In this document: positions 25,568-34,105 of the stretch, piece by piece
Position numbering within the stretch: the stretch's first letter is position 1
Layout: each line of letters starts with the position of its first letter
Assembly: GCA_036559195.1 (NCBI GenBank)
Contig: DATBTN010000046.1
Coordinates: forward strand, 1-57,592
Length of the DNA stretch: 57,592 bases
DNA from: Candidatus Baltobacteraceae bacterium
GTDB lineage: Bacteria > Vulcanimicrobiota > Vulcanimicrobiia > Vulcanimicrobiales > Vulcanimicrobiaceae
Direction of reading: 5' to 3'
Translations under genes and position numbers: made by a program
Notes under the pieces: generated by a model
Told to the model about the DNA's origin: nothing
What the model saw: the letters and a program-made list of their open reading frames with translations, nothing else
The model's database searches: none

Positions 25568-25726
25568 ATGTTCGAAACAATCGCCTGCGCCCACGATCTC
25601 TGCAACTGCGTGGTAACCGAAAGCATCGAAGGTGTGGCCTACTGCAGCGACGCCTGCCGCGCCGCAGCCACCGCGATCGAGTCCGATACGTGCCCTTGCG
25701 GCCACCCACCCTGCGACACGCCCTAA
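25568..25726 (+). CDS. bacterial metallothionein (SmtA/BmtA-like)
   Basis: A 52-residue Cys-rich protein. The pattern CAHDLCNCVV, GVAYCSDACRAA and CPCGHPPC gives nine Cys and two His, in the order found in cyanobacterial SmtA and Pseudomonas BmtA (CxxxxCxC, YYCSxAC, then CxCGHxxC). These proteins bind Zn, Cd or Cu(I) in the cytosol. It starts 18 bases after the lipoprotein stop and is probably cotranscribed with it. It was found by reading the interval directly. The only weakness is its small size. Confidence 0.85.
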   Translation: MFETIACAHDLCNCVVTESIEGVAYCSDACRAAATAIESDTCPCGHPPCDTP

Positions 25727-26090
25727 TCCAGCATTCGTCATGCTGAGCTCGTCGAAGCATGAGCCTGTCGCGAGGTCATGAGCTTGAGGGTGCGTGCGGT
25801 GTGTTGCCGTCGTTCAAGCTGCGTCCTTCGACAAGCTCAGGATGACAACCGGTCCTTTTTTCTTGTCATGCTGAGCTTGTCGAAGCATGAGCGTGTCGAA
25901 GTGCGAGCATGTCGGTGCGTGAGCTTGAGGATGCGTGCGGCTTGCGGAGTGTTGCCGTCGTTCAAGCTGCGTCCTTCGACAAGCTCAGGATGACAAAAAA
26001 AAGGGGTCGTCTCTCCCCTTGTCATGCTGAGCTTGTCGAAGCACGAGTTCGTCGAAGCGCGAGCCCGTCCAAGCGTGGGTGTGCTGCGAA
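25727..26090. repeat. gene-free interval with REP-like inverted repeats
   Basis: This convergent gap between the metallothionein and lptD-like genes contains no gene. It holds five copies of a 26-29-base element in alternating orientation: GTCATGCTGAGCTTGTCGAA forward at about 25737, 25864 and 26021, and its reverse complement at 25821 and 25969. The longer block ending TTGCCGTCGTTCAAGCTGCG plus the element is directly repeated, giving nearly two tandem units of about 130-150 bases. Facing copies can fold into long hairpins. The core resembles repetitive extragenic sequences seen across many proteobacteria. They may terminate converging transcripts. Confidence 0.85.
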
Positions 26091-28586
26091 TTAGAAGCTG
26101 TTGAGGCCGTTTTGGAAGATGGGGCCGCCCTGGGTTGAGATGCCGAGGTTGGCGCTGTGCGACGGGAACGCGAGGATGTTTACCGTTAGGTTGATCTGTT
26201 TGAGCGATTGGTTGTAGCTGACGGCGAGTTCGTAGCAGTCGCCGATGATGCGGCTGTAGTAGAGCTGTTTGTTCTCGATGCGCGCGCGGTTCTTCCAGTC
26301 GACGTCGCCGAGGAATTGCAGCGTACCGCCGCGGCCGAACGGCGTGGCGATTTGGAAGTTCGTCGAGTAGAAGCCGTTGCCGGATCCGGGGACGAACGAG
26401 CCGGCGATCGAGGCGTAGGAGCGCGACGATGGCCGGGTTGTCAACTGGTAGGAGACCGGCTGCGCCATGCGATCGAAGTTGGTGCCGAAGCCCAGCGAGA
26501 GATTATAGTAGTCGCTATTGAAAAAGCGCATGACGTCCTGCGCGGTGTGGTAATTGTTCAACGGCTGCTGGTCGATGTTTTGGAACGGCACGAACGCGGG
26601 GCCGTTGTAGTTGGATTCGGTGTAGGTCAGCGAGTTGACGATATGCCGGCCGGCGACGGTCGAGAGTGAGGCTTGCTGCGTGATCTTTGCTTTGAGGTCG
26701 CCGGTGCCGTACGCATATTGGTCGACGTTCACCGTAGCGGAGAAGTCGCTGTTGTAAAAGTGATAGAGCGCGGGACCGAGGTTCAGGCTGAGATCCGCGC
26801 GCGAGGTAGCAAAAGAATTTTGCGGCTCGCTGTATTTTCCGATCGTGAAGAGCGCGCCCAGCGGGAAGGCGAAGTGTTGGAAGAAGCTGTTGGGCCGAAT
26901 CTGCAGCTCGGGGAGCTTGTCCTCGATTCCGAACGGCGACTTGGCGAACGACTTATCGATGGTGAGCTGATAATCGGCGCCGCGCGAAGCCCAGTGAGCG
27001 AGATCCGTGAAGTGGCTCGACGAGTTGGAACTGAAGAATCCGCCGTACGACGATTGCGAGCTCGTCAGCGTGAAATTGACGCTGTTGCTCAGCGTCGGCG
27101 TGATCGTGTGGGTGTCGGTAAACCCGAACCCGTCACTCTTGGACTGCGAACCGATCTCGGAACGCGAAAACGAATACGTCTGCGAGTTGCGCGGCGCCGT
27201 GTGATACACGGTGCCGTTGATCCGCGTATTCGGCGGCACGTTGGTGAGCGGTCCGTAGTTGCTGTTGTAGGCAAGACCGAACTGACCGCGGAGCGTTTTC
27301 GAAAAGTTCTCGGTATCCAGCGTGTCGAGATTGTAGTTCGAGCTGCCCACGCGACGGTCGTGGATTCCATAGTAGTTAATGCTGGTCTGGCGCTTGCCGT
27401 CCTTGCGCTGCAGGAAGCCGACGTAGCCTAAACCGAGCCCGACCTTGCTGAAGAATTCGACCCGATAGTAGCCATAATAGTATTGGTCGTGCCCGAAACT
27501 CAAACGCGCCTTCACGTAATACCCTTGGTACGAATCGTAGCCGATCTCGGGAAAGAACTGCGGTTTCTGGCGCTCGTCGCTTACGCTGCGCAGCGGTATG
27601 ACGACCTTCGGTAAGTAGAAGACGGCGGCGGCGCCCAGCCAAAGCACGGCCTTGGTGATCGTGATGCGGTCGCCGGGTTTGACGTCGACGGTACGGCCGG
27701 TGATGTGATAGCCCGACCGCGGGCGCGCGCAGGTCGTGACGTACGGGCGATCGCCGTGCGAAACGCCGTCGGCTTCGGTCTTGAGGTCCGGCGAACTAAA
27801 GTAGACCAGACCTTGTTCGACGCCTTGCGAGCTTTCGCCGCGGCCGTTGATGAGTTCGGCTTTCTGATCGATCGTATCGAAAGCGATCGTATCGGCGTAG
27901 TAGATCGAGTTCTGTTCGTTGTTGATGATATAGGGATTACCGGAGACGGTAATCGTGCGCACTCCGTCGTAATGCGCGCGCTCGCCGACGAGCACGGCAT
28001 TCTGGTAAAAGATGTGCACGTTGCCGGTCGCGTCGCCGGGTTTCCCGGGTTTTCCGCTTCCGGCTACCTTGTCGGCGAGCACGGCGATGTAGCCGGGCCG
28101 CAGCGTCGGTACGCCGGTCGGCGTTGGGGAGGGCCCGGGGGTCGCGACGCCGGCCGGTGCGACGGTAGGCGGAGCGCTCGCGTTCGTGCGTTGAAGAAAA
28201 ACGGGACCGTGCGTCGCGCTCGGGTTCGGGCTCGCCGTCGGAACCGGCGGCGGTCCCACGGGCGAACTCGTGGGAAACGGGGTCGCGTAGAGCGTCTGTT
28301 GGCCCGTCGGCGCCTGCGGCAGCGGCGGCAGGCTCGGCGTCGCGGAGGGTGCGGGCGAAGCGGGTGGCGTCGCCGAGGGCGCGATCGTCGGTCCCGATGT
28401 GGGCTGCGCGAGCGCGACGGCGCACGATTGATGGTTTAAAAGCGCGAGTGCGCGCTGCGACTGCAGATCGTCGAAGCTCGGCGTCGCGAACGCGGCAAAC
28501 GCCTGTACGGGAACGATGCCGCATGCAAACGCAAGTAGGCATGCGATCGCAACGGTAGTGCGGCGATGGTGGAGATAGCGATGCAC
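26091..28586 (-). CDS. lptD: LptD-like LPS-assembly outer-membrane protein
   Basis: An 831-residue protein: signal peptide, a long Pro/Ala/Ser/Thr-rich stretch (about residues 60-170), an OstA/LptA-like jellyroll (about 170-320, with ATGNVHIFYQNAVLVGERAH and YADTIAFDTIDQKAEL), and a large aromatic-rich beta-barrel region ending FQNGLNSF. It should insert lipopolysaccharide into the outer leaflet. The start is taken as GTG four bases after the permease stop, because an earlier frame start lies inside that gene. The low-complexity insert before the jellyroll is unusual for LptD. Identity is by architecture and context. Confidence 0.78.
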   Translation of the reverse strand: MHRYLHHRRTTVAIACLLAFACGIVPVQAFAAFATPSFDDLQSQRALALLNHQSCAVALAQPTSGPTIAPSATPPASPAPSATPSLPPLPQAPTGQQTLYATPFPTSSPVGPPPVPTASPNPSATHGPVFLQRTNASAPPTVAPAGVATPGPSPTPTGVPTLRPGYIAVLADKVAGSGKPGKPGDATGNVHIFYQNAVLVGERAHYDGVRTITVSGNPYIINNEQNSIYYADTIAFDTIDQKAELINGRGESSQGVEQGLVYFSSPDLKTEADGVSHGDRPYVTTCARPRSGYHITGRTVDVKPGDRITITKAVLWLGAAAVFYLPKVVIPLRSVSDERQKPQFFPEIGYDSYQGYYVKARLSFGHDQYYYGYYRVEFFSKVGLGLGYVGFLQRKDGKRQTSINYYGIHDRRVGSSNYNLDTLDTENFSKTLRGQFGLAYNSNYGPLTNVPPNTRINGTVYHTAPRNSQTYSFSRSEIGSQSKSDGFGFTDTHTITPTLSNSVNFTLTSSQSSYGGFFSSNSSSHFTDLAHWASRGADYQLTIDKSFAKSPFGIEDKLPELQIRPNSFFQHFAFPLGALFTIGKYSEPQNSFATSRADLSLNLGPALYHFYNSDFSATVNVDQYAYGTGDLKAKITQQASLSTVAGRHIVNSLTYTESNYNGPAFVPFQNIDQQPLNNYHTAQDVMRFFNSDYYNLSLGFGTNFDRMAQPVSYQLTTRPSSRSYASIAGSFVPGSGNGFYSTNFQIATPFGRGGTLQFLGDVDWKNRARIENKQLYYSRIIGDCYELAVSYNQSLKQINLTVNILAFPSHSANLGISTQGGPIFQNGLNSF

Positions 28587-28590
28587 GTCG

Positions 28591-29745
28591 TCAGTGCTCT
28601 TCGAACCAGAGCATCCCAAGCCCCGCGAGTCCGAAAACCAGATTCGGAAACCACGAGGCGAGATAGGGGTTGACGCGCCCGGTCGTGCCGAGTACGGCGA
28701 ACGCCTGATAGCAGAGATAGTAGACGAAGAACGCGAGAATTGCGACCGCGATTCCCATCGTTCGGCCCTTCTTGCCGAAGCGGATCGCCAGCGGCAATGC
28801 GATGATTACGCCGACGAAGGAAGCGAACGGAAACGCACTCTTGCTCGCAAGGCTCACTTCGAGATTTCCGAGCGCTTCGCCGCCAGCACCCTGCGCTTTT
28901 AGAGCGTTGACCTGACGGCGCAGCGCCTTACTGTTCATCGTGTACGCGTCGCTGTTGACGCTGCTCATGAATTGCTCGGCGCTCTCGGCGAGCGGCAGCC
29001 CGATCGAGAAATTCTTGATGCGATTCTGCGAGGTCATGTACCCGTCGTTCCCGTAGCGCGTCTCGATCACGTCGGTCATGACGAGCGTGGCGCCGTCGAC
29101 GTGCGCCGTTTTGGCTTGAAACGTCTCGTTCCAATACCCGTCGCGCCCCGGTTTGAAGACTTGAACGCCCGCCATCGTCTTGCCGTCGGCGAGCACTTGG
29201 CTCACGAAAAACTCGTTGTTGGTATCGGGATCTTTGCGGAAAAATTGCGGCTCGATCGGCAGAGACGCGGTGTGATAGATGATCTGATAAAACGTTCGCG
29301 TCGAGAGATCGACCGACTTGGGGGCGATATACTCGTTTGCGAGGTAGGACAGCGCGAAGGCGGCGAGCCCGAAGAGCATCGGCGTCAGGCAGAGACGCCA
29401 GAGCGAGACGCCGGCCGTGCGGATGGCGTTGATCTCGTTGTCGGCGACCAGACGGCCCATGCCGAGCAGCGTTGCGAAGAGTGCGGCGAACGGAAAGGCG
29501 AGCGGAATCGACTGCGGGATTCGAAAGATGATGAACCGCATCACGAGGAAGAACGGCGCGTGATTCTCGATCAGATACTTCGCCGCCAAAAAGAAAATGT
29601 TGAACGCCCAGAACAGGAAGAACGCGCCGAACGCAAACACGAACGGCCCGATAAACTCGCGCAGAACGTACGAGTCGAGAATCGGGAGCCGCAAGGGTAA
29701 GCGGGAGAAGAACGAAGCGGAACGTGCTCCGGGAAGCGAAGCCAT
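28591..29745 (-). CDS. LptF/LptG-family LPS export permease
   Basis: A 384-residue YjgP/YjgQ-family inner-membrane permease. It has three N-terminal helices (FAFGAFFLFWAFNIFFLAAK, the IPLAFPFAALFATLLGMGRL motif typical of the family), a periplasmic beta-jellyroll (about 150-280) and three C-terminal helices (FPFASFVGVIIALPLAIRFG). It works with LptB ATPase and LptC to extract lipopolysaccharide from the inner membrane. It sits four bases upstream of the lptD-like gene. Only one such permease is present here; its partner and LptB must be elsewhere, or it acts as a homodimer. Confidence 0.9.
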   Translation of the reverse strand: MASLPGARSASFFSRLPLRLPILDSYVLREFIGPFVFAFGAFFLFWAFNIFFLAAKYLIENHAPFFLVMRFIIFRIPQSIPLAFPFAALFATLLGMGRLVADNEINAIRTAGVSLWRLCLTPMLFGLAAFALSYLANEYIAPKSVDLSTRTFYQIIYHTASLPIEPQFFRKDPDTNNEFFVSQVLADGKTMAGVQVFKPGRDGYWNETFQAKTAHVDGATLVMTDVIETRYGNDGYMTSQNRIKNFSIGLPLAESAEQFMSSVNSDAYTMNSKALRRQVNALKAQGAGGEALGNLEVSLASKSAFPFASFVGVIIALPLAIRFGKKGRTMGIAVAILAFFVYYLCYQAFAVLGTTGRVNPYLASWFPNLVFGLAGLGMLWFEEH

Positions 29746-29759
29746 CCGAGTCTAGTTGC

Positions 29760-30233
29760 CTAGTAGTTGTGGTAGGCTGCCAGCACGCGCGCGACGTACG
29801 TGCGCGTCTCGGCGTACGGCGGAACGCCGTGGTACTGATCCACCGCTCCCGGGCCTGCATTGTAGGCGGCGACGGCGAGCTGCACGTTGTTGCCGTAGCG
29901 CGCGAGCAGTTCGCGCAGATAGCGCGTGCCGCACTCGACGTTTGCCTGCGGTTCGAACGGATTGCCGATGCCGCAGGCCTGTGCGGTGCCGGGCATCAGC
30001 TGCATGAGGCCTTGCGCTCCGACCGGGCTGATCGCATGCGGGTCGCCCGAGGACTCGGCCATGACGATCGCGTTGACGAGGCCTTCCGGCACGTTATTGC
30101 GCGCGGCCGCATCGGCAACGAGTTGATGAATCGCCTGAGGCGTAAGCGCGTCGGGGGCATAGGGTAAATAGCCCGCGCCGCCGCAGCCGTAAAGTAAGGT
30201 CAGGAGGGCGAGAGCCCCGAGCACCTTCTTCAT
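29760..30233 (-). CDS. lytic transglycosylase, SLT domain lipoprotein
   Basis: A 157-residue Slt-type (family 1) murein lytic transglycosylase, with lipobox LLYGC. The catalytic Glu lies in IVMAESSGDPHAISPVGAQG, followed by LMQLMPGTAQACGI and the YNAGPGAVDQY motif. It cleaves peptidoglycan, making 1,6-anhydro-muropeptides, in the periplasm. It lies between the permease gene and the terminator of the amyloid operon, and could open the wall for secretion complexes, though it is probably transcribed separately. Confidence 0.92.
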   Translation of the reverse strand: MKKVLGALALLTLLYGCGGAGYLPYAPDALTPQAIHQLVADAAARNNVPEGLVNAIVMAESSGDPHAISPVGAQGLMQLMPGTAQACGIGNPFEPQANVECGTRYLRELLARYGNNVQLAVAAYNAGPGAVDQYHGVPPYAETRTYVARVLAAYHNY

Positions 30234-30299
30234 CTAAGAGGCCCCTCTTCTGCGCGGCTTCCACCCGGCCTGCGAACTCCTCCCGCCTTTAACCCAAAT

Positions 30300-30325
30300 C
30301 CGCCCTTCGAAGGACGGAAGGGCGG
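30300..30325 (-). terminator. hairpin after STAS gene
   Basis: A perfect nine-base-pair stem CCGCCCTTC / GAAGGGCGG with an eight-base loop lies five bases after the STAS stop. On the minus strand it is followed by ATTTGGGTT, a weak T tract. It probably marks the end of the amyloid operon. Confidence 0.5.
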
Positions 30326-30329
30326 GCTG

Positions 30330-30635
30330 TTATTGAATATCGAAGGCGCGCGCCAACCCGCGCAGATGCAGCAACCGTCCGATAGCCGGATTGACGTTGA
30401 CGATCTGCATGCGCGATCGCCCGCTGCGAAGCCGTTTTTGGTTGACTCGGATCAAGACGTCCACGTCCGTGGTTTCCATCGTCGTGAGTTCGGCGAGGTC
30501 GGCGATCGCCGGGTCGCCCGACTCGAGCGCTTCCATCTTGATGCGAAGTTCGTCAGCGTCGATCGAGTCGAACGTCCCGGCGAGGCGCACGACGACGGCT
30601 TTATCCAAATCGTCGTCGTGTCGAAGTTTTTGCAC
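30330..30635 (-). CDS. STAS-domain protein (anti-sigma factor antagonist type)
   Basis: A 101-residue single STAS domain, with VVVRLAGTFDSIDADELRIK (first strand and helix) and a loop TTMETTDVDVLIRVNQKRL where anti-sigma antagonists carry a phosphorylatable Ser; here the position reads Thr-Thr-Asp. Start GTG, with GAGGAG six bases before it. It follows the CARDB-like gene by six bases and is the last gene of the amyloid operon. It may be part of a partner-switching circuit, but no kinase or sigma factor is nearby. No signal peptide, so cytosolic. Confidence 0.8.
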   Translation of the reverse strand: MQKLRHDDDLDKAVVVRLAGTFDSIDADELRIKMEALESGDPAIADLAELTTMETTDVDVLIRVNQKRLRSGRSRMQIVNVNPAIGRLLHLRGLARAFDIQ

Positions 30636-30641
30636 GGCTCC

Positions 30642-31127
30642 TCACGCCGGCTTGCACTGTCCGGGCTGGACCGTGAAGTCGATCGTGCGGCTATTCGGGC
30701 CGACGATGACGAGTAGTCGATGCGCCCCGGGTACCGCGCCCAGATTCTCTTTCGTCGCTTTGATGTAGATCGGAATTGCCGTCGGCTGGTTCTTTTTCAG
30801 CGCCTTCACCGTGGTCGCGCCGACGAACTGTTTCTTGTCGTCCATCGCGTAAGCGACGCCCAACGGCTGCGGATCGGCGCCCGTCGATGTGTTCTCCACG
30901 ATAGCGCGTACCCGGAATATCGGCGCCCCGACGGTGCAGGCCTTGGCGATGCCGACGGTCGGGTCGAGGTTCTCGAGCATGAGTGGCGCCGGGACGATGA
31001 CGCCGGGTGCGGCGGGAGTCGTCGCCGCCGATTTTGCCGACGGCGGAACGGAGACTTGCGACAGGCCGGGCGCCGTCGACGCCATGACGCCGAGCAGTGC
31101 GAGGGTGCCGATGTAAAACGGTTTCAC
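30642..31127 (-). CDS. periplasmic CARDB/Ig-like protein in amyloid operon
   Basis: A 161-residue exported protein (signal MKPFYIGTLALLGVMAST) with one Ig-like domain: PIFRVRAIVENTSTGADPQP, AIPIYIKATKE, GAHRLLVIVGPNSRTIDFTV, the pattern of CARDB adhesion/carrier modules. Two Cys (KACTVG and GQCKPA) could form a disulfide. Start GTG after AAGGAGCACGATTTC. It follows the FapF-like gene by 13 bases. There is no counterpart in Pseudomonas fap; a periplasmic chaperone or holdase for fibre subunits is possible, taking the place of FapA, which I did not find. Confidence 0.7.
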   Translation of the reverse strand: MKPFYIGTLALLGVMASTAPGLSQVSVPPSAKSAATTPAAPGVIVPAPLMLENLDPTVGIAKACTVGAPIFRVRAIVENTSTGADPQPLGVAYAMDDKKQFVGATTVKALKKNQPTAIPIYIKATKENLGAVPGAHRLLVIVGPNSRTIDFTVQPGQCKPA

Positions 31128-31140
31128 GAAATCGTGCTCC

Positions 31141-32451
31141 TTACGGGAAGCTATGCGGCAGCCGCAAGCTGAATTGGAAACTGGGGGCGTCGTGGGTGAC
31201 CCCGATGCCGAGCATCGTCTGCACCGAGACTTTCTTGTTCACGGCATAGGTCGCGCCGATGTTCAGCATACCGGCGTTCACGCTGCTGCCCGGCACGCCG
31301 ATCCAGGGACCTTTTACGCGCTCGCGAGTCGACGCAACGAGCGTGTCCTGGAAAGAAAACGACGTGCTGATCCGATCGTTGAGGGCAAACGCCGTACCGA
31401 TCGATACGCTAATGGCGTTGCCGGGCGCTACGAATCCGGGCTGCAGGGTGCCGTCGGTGGGGCTGATATCGGTGAAATGTCCGGGAATGTTGTAATAGTA
31501 TCCGACACTCCCGAAAACGATCGCGGGATCGAGTTGTTTGATGATCGTCGCGCCCGCCGAAACGCTGTAGACGCCCGAACCGGTCGGTAAATTGCGCGCA
31601 TAGGAAAGGTTGTTGTTCGCGCGATCCTGCGCGATCTTGATCCCGTAAGGGTTTTGACCCGTGGGAATGGTCAGGTGCGCGTTTACGATAACGTTCGGTG
31701 CGCTTAGCGAGCGTTGACGCAGTTGATAATACGCCCCGACCGTAATATCTCCAAGGCCCGAGTTGGCAATGGTCTTTTCACTCGCTTGCGACGACGAACT
31801 ATCGGCGCCTGCCGACGTATACGTCGAACTGCGCGCGAGGTATGGAATCGTCACGTCGTATTGCAGCCGTTTAGTCGCGCCATACGTAACGTTGAGACTA
31901 GGTGAGAAGACGTTATTCTGCTGTCGGCTAACGTTGATGTTGCCGAGGAAGATCGCGCCGAGCGCGAGGAATCCGTTGAGCGTAAAGAACCGATTGTCCG
32001 CGTAGGTATACGTGAGCTGAGGCGTTATGGTGAAGCCCTTTTGAAAGAGCGCGTTTTGCTCTTGGAGCGTGGCCTTCACGCTGTTCTGCTCGGGCGCCGG
32101 CGCTCCGAACGTCGGCTTGCCGTTCGAGTCGCCCGCGGGCGGGGTCACGAGGCGTGCGCCGGTCGGCGATCCCGCGCCGCCGTCGCTCGAGGCAAAGCGC
32201 ATGGGCCCCATGACGAGCGTTTTCGGCTGCAACTGCGAATGCTTCTTCCGGTTCGCCGCCGCCAAAGCGGGCAGACGGTGCTCGAGCCGGTCGATCTTTA
32301 CTTGCTGTTCGGCGTTGCGTTTCTCAAGCTGCTGCAGTTCGCGCTGCATCGCCTGGAGTTGCTGGGCTACCGTGCTCTTCGGCGCCGCGCCGGCGGGGCC
32401 GGCGCCGAGTGAAAGAATGGAGAGAACGAGGATCCATGCTAGACACTTCAT
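31141..32451 (-). CDS. fapF: FapF-like outer-membrane amyloid secretion pore
   Basis: A 436-residue protein with a signal peptide, an N-terminal coiled coil (about 30-65, TVAQQLQAMQRELQQLEKRN then KIDRLEHRL), a Ser/Gly linker, and a beta-barrel region of alternating strands (FTITPQLTYTYADNRFFTL, YQLRQRSLSAPNVIVNAHL, ISVSIGTAFALNDRISTSFS, VSVQTMLGIGVTHDAPSFQF). Pseudomonas FapF has the same plan: a trimerising periplasmic coiled coil joined to a barrel through which FapC, B and E pass; the size also agrees. It lies directly after the FapE-like gene with AAAGGG upstream. Alternative: a generic phenol-MetA-type transporter barrel; the neighbourhood argues for FapF. Confidence 0.75.
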   Translation of the reverse strand: MKCLAWILVLSILSLGAGPAGAAPKSTVAQQLQAMQRELQQLEKRNAEQQVKIDRLEHRLPALAAANRKKHSQLQPKTLVMGPMRFASSDGGAGSPTGARLVTPPAGDSNGKPTFGAPAPEQNSVKATLQEQNALFQKGFTITPQLTYTYADNRFFTLNGFLALGAIFLGNINVSRQQNNVFSPSLNVTYGATKRLQYDVTIPYLARSSTYTSAGADSSSSQASEKTIANSGLGDITVGAYYQLRQRSLSAPNVIVNAHLTIPTGQNPYGIKIAQDRANNNLSYARNLPTGSGVYSVSAGATIIKQLDPAIVFGSVGYYYNIPGHFTDISPTDGTLQPGFVAPGNAISVSIGTAFALNDRISTSFSFQDTLVASTRERVKGPWIGVPGSSVNAGMLNIGATYAVNKKVSVQTMLGIGVTHDAPSFQFSLRLPHSFP

Positions 32452-32462
32452 GATGTTGCCCT

Positions 32463-33347
32463 TTAGTGAATGCCGATGACGTTTTGGATCGTCGGCAGGA
32501 GGCTGCCGGCGCTAAATTGCGAGGGATTTGCCAGCTGCACGTTCACGCCGAGTTGATTGCTGATTTGATTGAAATCGCTCGTCAGCGCGACGCTTTGCGT
32601 GATGCCGTTTTGGCCGACCGCTTGCGAGACGACCCCTTGAGGGGTAGCGATCGAAACGTGCAGTCCCGTGCCGTCGAACGACACGCTGCAGGCGGCCCCA
32701 CACGGGGGCGCGTTGGACGGCGGTCCGGGGCTTAGCACCGGAACGATCTGCCCGACCTGCACGGTCGCCTGATTGCTCACGCTATTGCCGTTTCCGGCCA
32801 CCTGAACGCTTTGACCCACGCCGTTCACGACGCTCGTCGCCGGCGGCGTCCCGTCGATACTGCCGCCGGTAGACGGCGTGGACGGCAGCCCGTTATTGGT
32901 CGAGGTGGTCCACGTCGAAATCGACGGCGTCCCGGTTCGCAGGTCGACGCCGATCGTCGCGCCGGCCGACACACCCGCCGGTCCGGTAGCCGTTGCAACT
33001 TGCCAGCTCGAGACGACCTGCAGGCCGAAGTACACAACCTGGCCGCCGCCGCTCGAAACGTTCGCGAGGCCCGCACCCAGCGTGCCGCGTCCGGCCGACG
33101 CAACTGCCGCGGCCGGAGACTGACTCAGCAGCGGATCGAGCCGCGCGCCGACCGTCGCAGCCGCGGCGGTCGCACCGCGAACGGGCGCAACGATGAATTC
33201 TCCGCGCATGTTTTGCAGCGTCGCATCGGAGATCGGCCGCAAGCCGGCGAGCGCATCGAAGGTGCCGGCGGCCGCCGACCCGGCGGACGCACCGCTCAGT
33301 GAAACGGCCAACGCGCCCATCAGAAGTCTGCGAGCAAAGGGTGTCAT
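32463..33347 (-). CDS. fapE: FapE-like secreted amyloid accessory protein
   Basis: A 294-residue exported protein. I chose the ATG giving MTPFARRLLMGALAVSLSG, preceded by GAGG; an ATG 24 bases upstream overlaps the peptidase stop (TAATG). After the signal comes LRPISDATLQNMRGEFIVAP, a motif shared with FapE-like and other amyloid-linked proteins. Next come GGQVVYFGLQVVSSWQ and the segment GVGQSVQVAGNGNSVSNQA, and Val/Gln/Asn-rich strands to the end. A Cys pair occurs in NAPPCGAACS. In Pseudomonas, FapE follows FapD and is secreted as a minor fibre-associated component; order and composition match. The precise role is inferred. Confidence 0.68.
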   Translation of the reverse strand: MTPFARRLLMGALAVSLSGASAGSAAAGTFDALAGLRPISDATLQNMRGEFIVAPVRGATAAAATVGARLDPLLSQSPAAAVASAGRGTLGAGLANVSSGGGQVVYFGLQVVSSWQVATATGPAGVSAGATIGVDLRTGTPSISTWTTSTNNGLPSTPSTGGSIDGTPPATSVVNGVGQSVQVAGNGNSVSNQATVQVGQIVPVLSPGPPSNAPPCGAACSVSFDGTGLHVSIATPQGVVSQAVGQNGITQSVALTSDFNQISNQLGVNVQLANPSQFSAGSLLPTIQNVIGIH

Positions 33348-33370
33348 TACAATCCTCGATTTCGCCGTCA

Positions 33371-34075
33371 TTACAGTCGGCTCGGACCCGGAATAAGAAT
33401 GGTCATAAGCAACGAGTTTGAGAGCATGTCGGAGGGCGAGAGAATATTATCGGCGAGCGCATTGGTCGAGCTTCCGCGCTCCGATTCGAGCGGGTTTCGC
33501 GGATCGTACAGCGGCGCGCGAATGACGAAAATGATGTTTCCCGTCCAGGCCGCCGAGAATTCGCTCGTAGGAATTGCGCGATTTCCCAAGGCCGGATCGG
33601 CCACATACGTATACTGCGGCGTGGCTTTTTTAAGCACGACGAAGTGTTCGTATCCGTCGACGGTCAGCAGCACGATGCTGGGGACGTTTAACGCATAGAG
33701 CTTTTCGAGGGAGATTTGATAACCGGCTCCCGACATGCCCAGGTTCTGTACGTAATTCTTGATGTCCAGCAGGGAAAAACCGCGTTCGCGCACGCTCTTG
33801 GCATCGCTGACCTGGAGCATGCCGCGCACCACGCCGTCTTCGTCCGTCTGGATAAAGTAGGCGTACCTGAGGATGGTCGCCACCGCGGCCGCGCCGCAGC
33901 TATAGTCCACCCGTTGACGCACGACGTTTGTAAAGCGCTCGTCGGAGAGCGTCTTCACGTGAACTAACGCATCGCCCGCGCCCGGCATAAACCCGATCGA
34001 GCCGTCTGCCCGAGCGGGAGTAGCGAGCCCGGTGAGCAGCGCGAGTCCCACAATCGCCGACGCTATCAATCGCAT
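33371..34075 (-). CDS. fapD: FapD-like periplasmic C39 cysteine peptidase
   Basis: A 234-residue protein with a signal peptide (MRLIASAIVGLALLTGLATP) and a C39 papain-like domain. The catalytic set is visible: Gln54 and Cys60 in QRVDYSCGAAAVAT, His144 in GYEHFVVL and Asp160 in VADPALGN. It has no ABC transporter part, unlike bacteriocin exporters. FapD of Pseudomonas is such a stand-alone C39 protein, needed for fibre subunit export, and lies between fapC and fapE as here. It may process or chaperone subunits in the periplasm. The start is fixed by AAGGATGG and the signal peptide. Confidence 0.85.
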   Translation of the reverse strand: MRLIASAIVGLALLTGLATPARADGSIGFMPGAGDALVHVKTLSDERFTNVVRQRVDYSCGAAAVATILRYAYFIQTDEDGVVRGMLQVSDAKSVRERGFSLLDIKNYVQNLGMSGAGYQISLEKLYALNVPSIVLLTVDGYEHFVVLKKATPQYTYVADPALGNRAIPTSEFSAAWTGNIIFVIRAPLYDPRNPLESERGSSTNALADNILSPSDMLSNSLLMTILIPGPSRL

Positions 34076-34105
34076 GGGTGGTAAGCCATCCTTCTGGTCG
34101 TCTGT

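Noticed and set aside
25737-26047. Insertion sequence or miniature transposon
   Set aside because: No transposase, no terminal inverted repeats with target duplication; better described as REP-like elements.
33371-34075. C39 peptidase of a bacteriocin export system
   Set aside because: No ABC transporter domain, no double-glycine leader peptide gene; it has its own signal peptide and fap-like neighbours.
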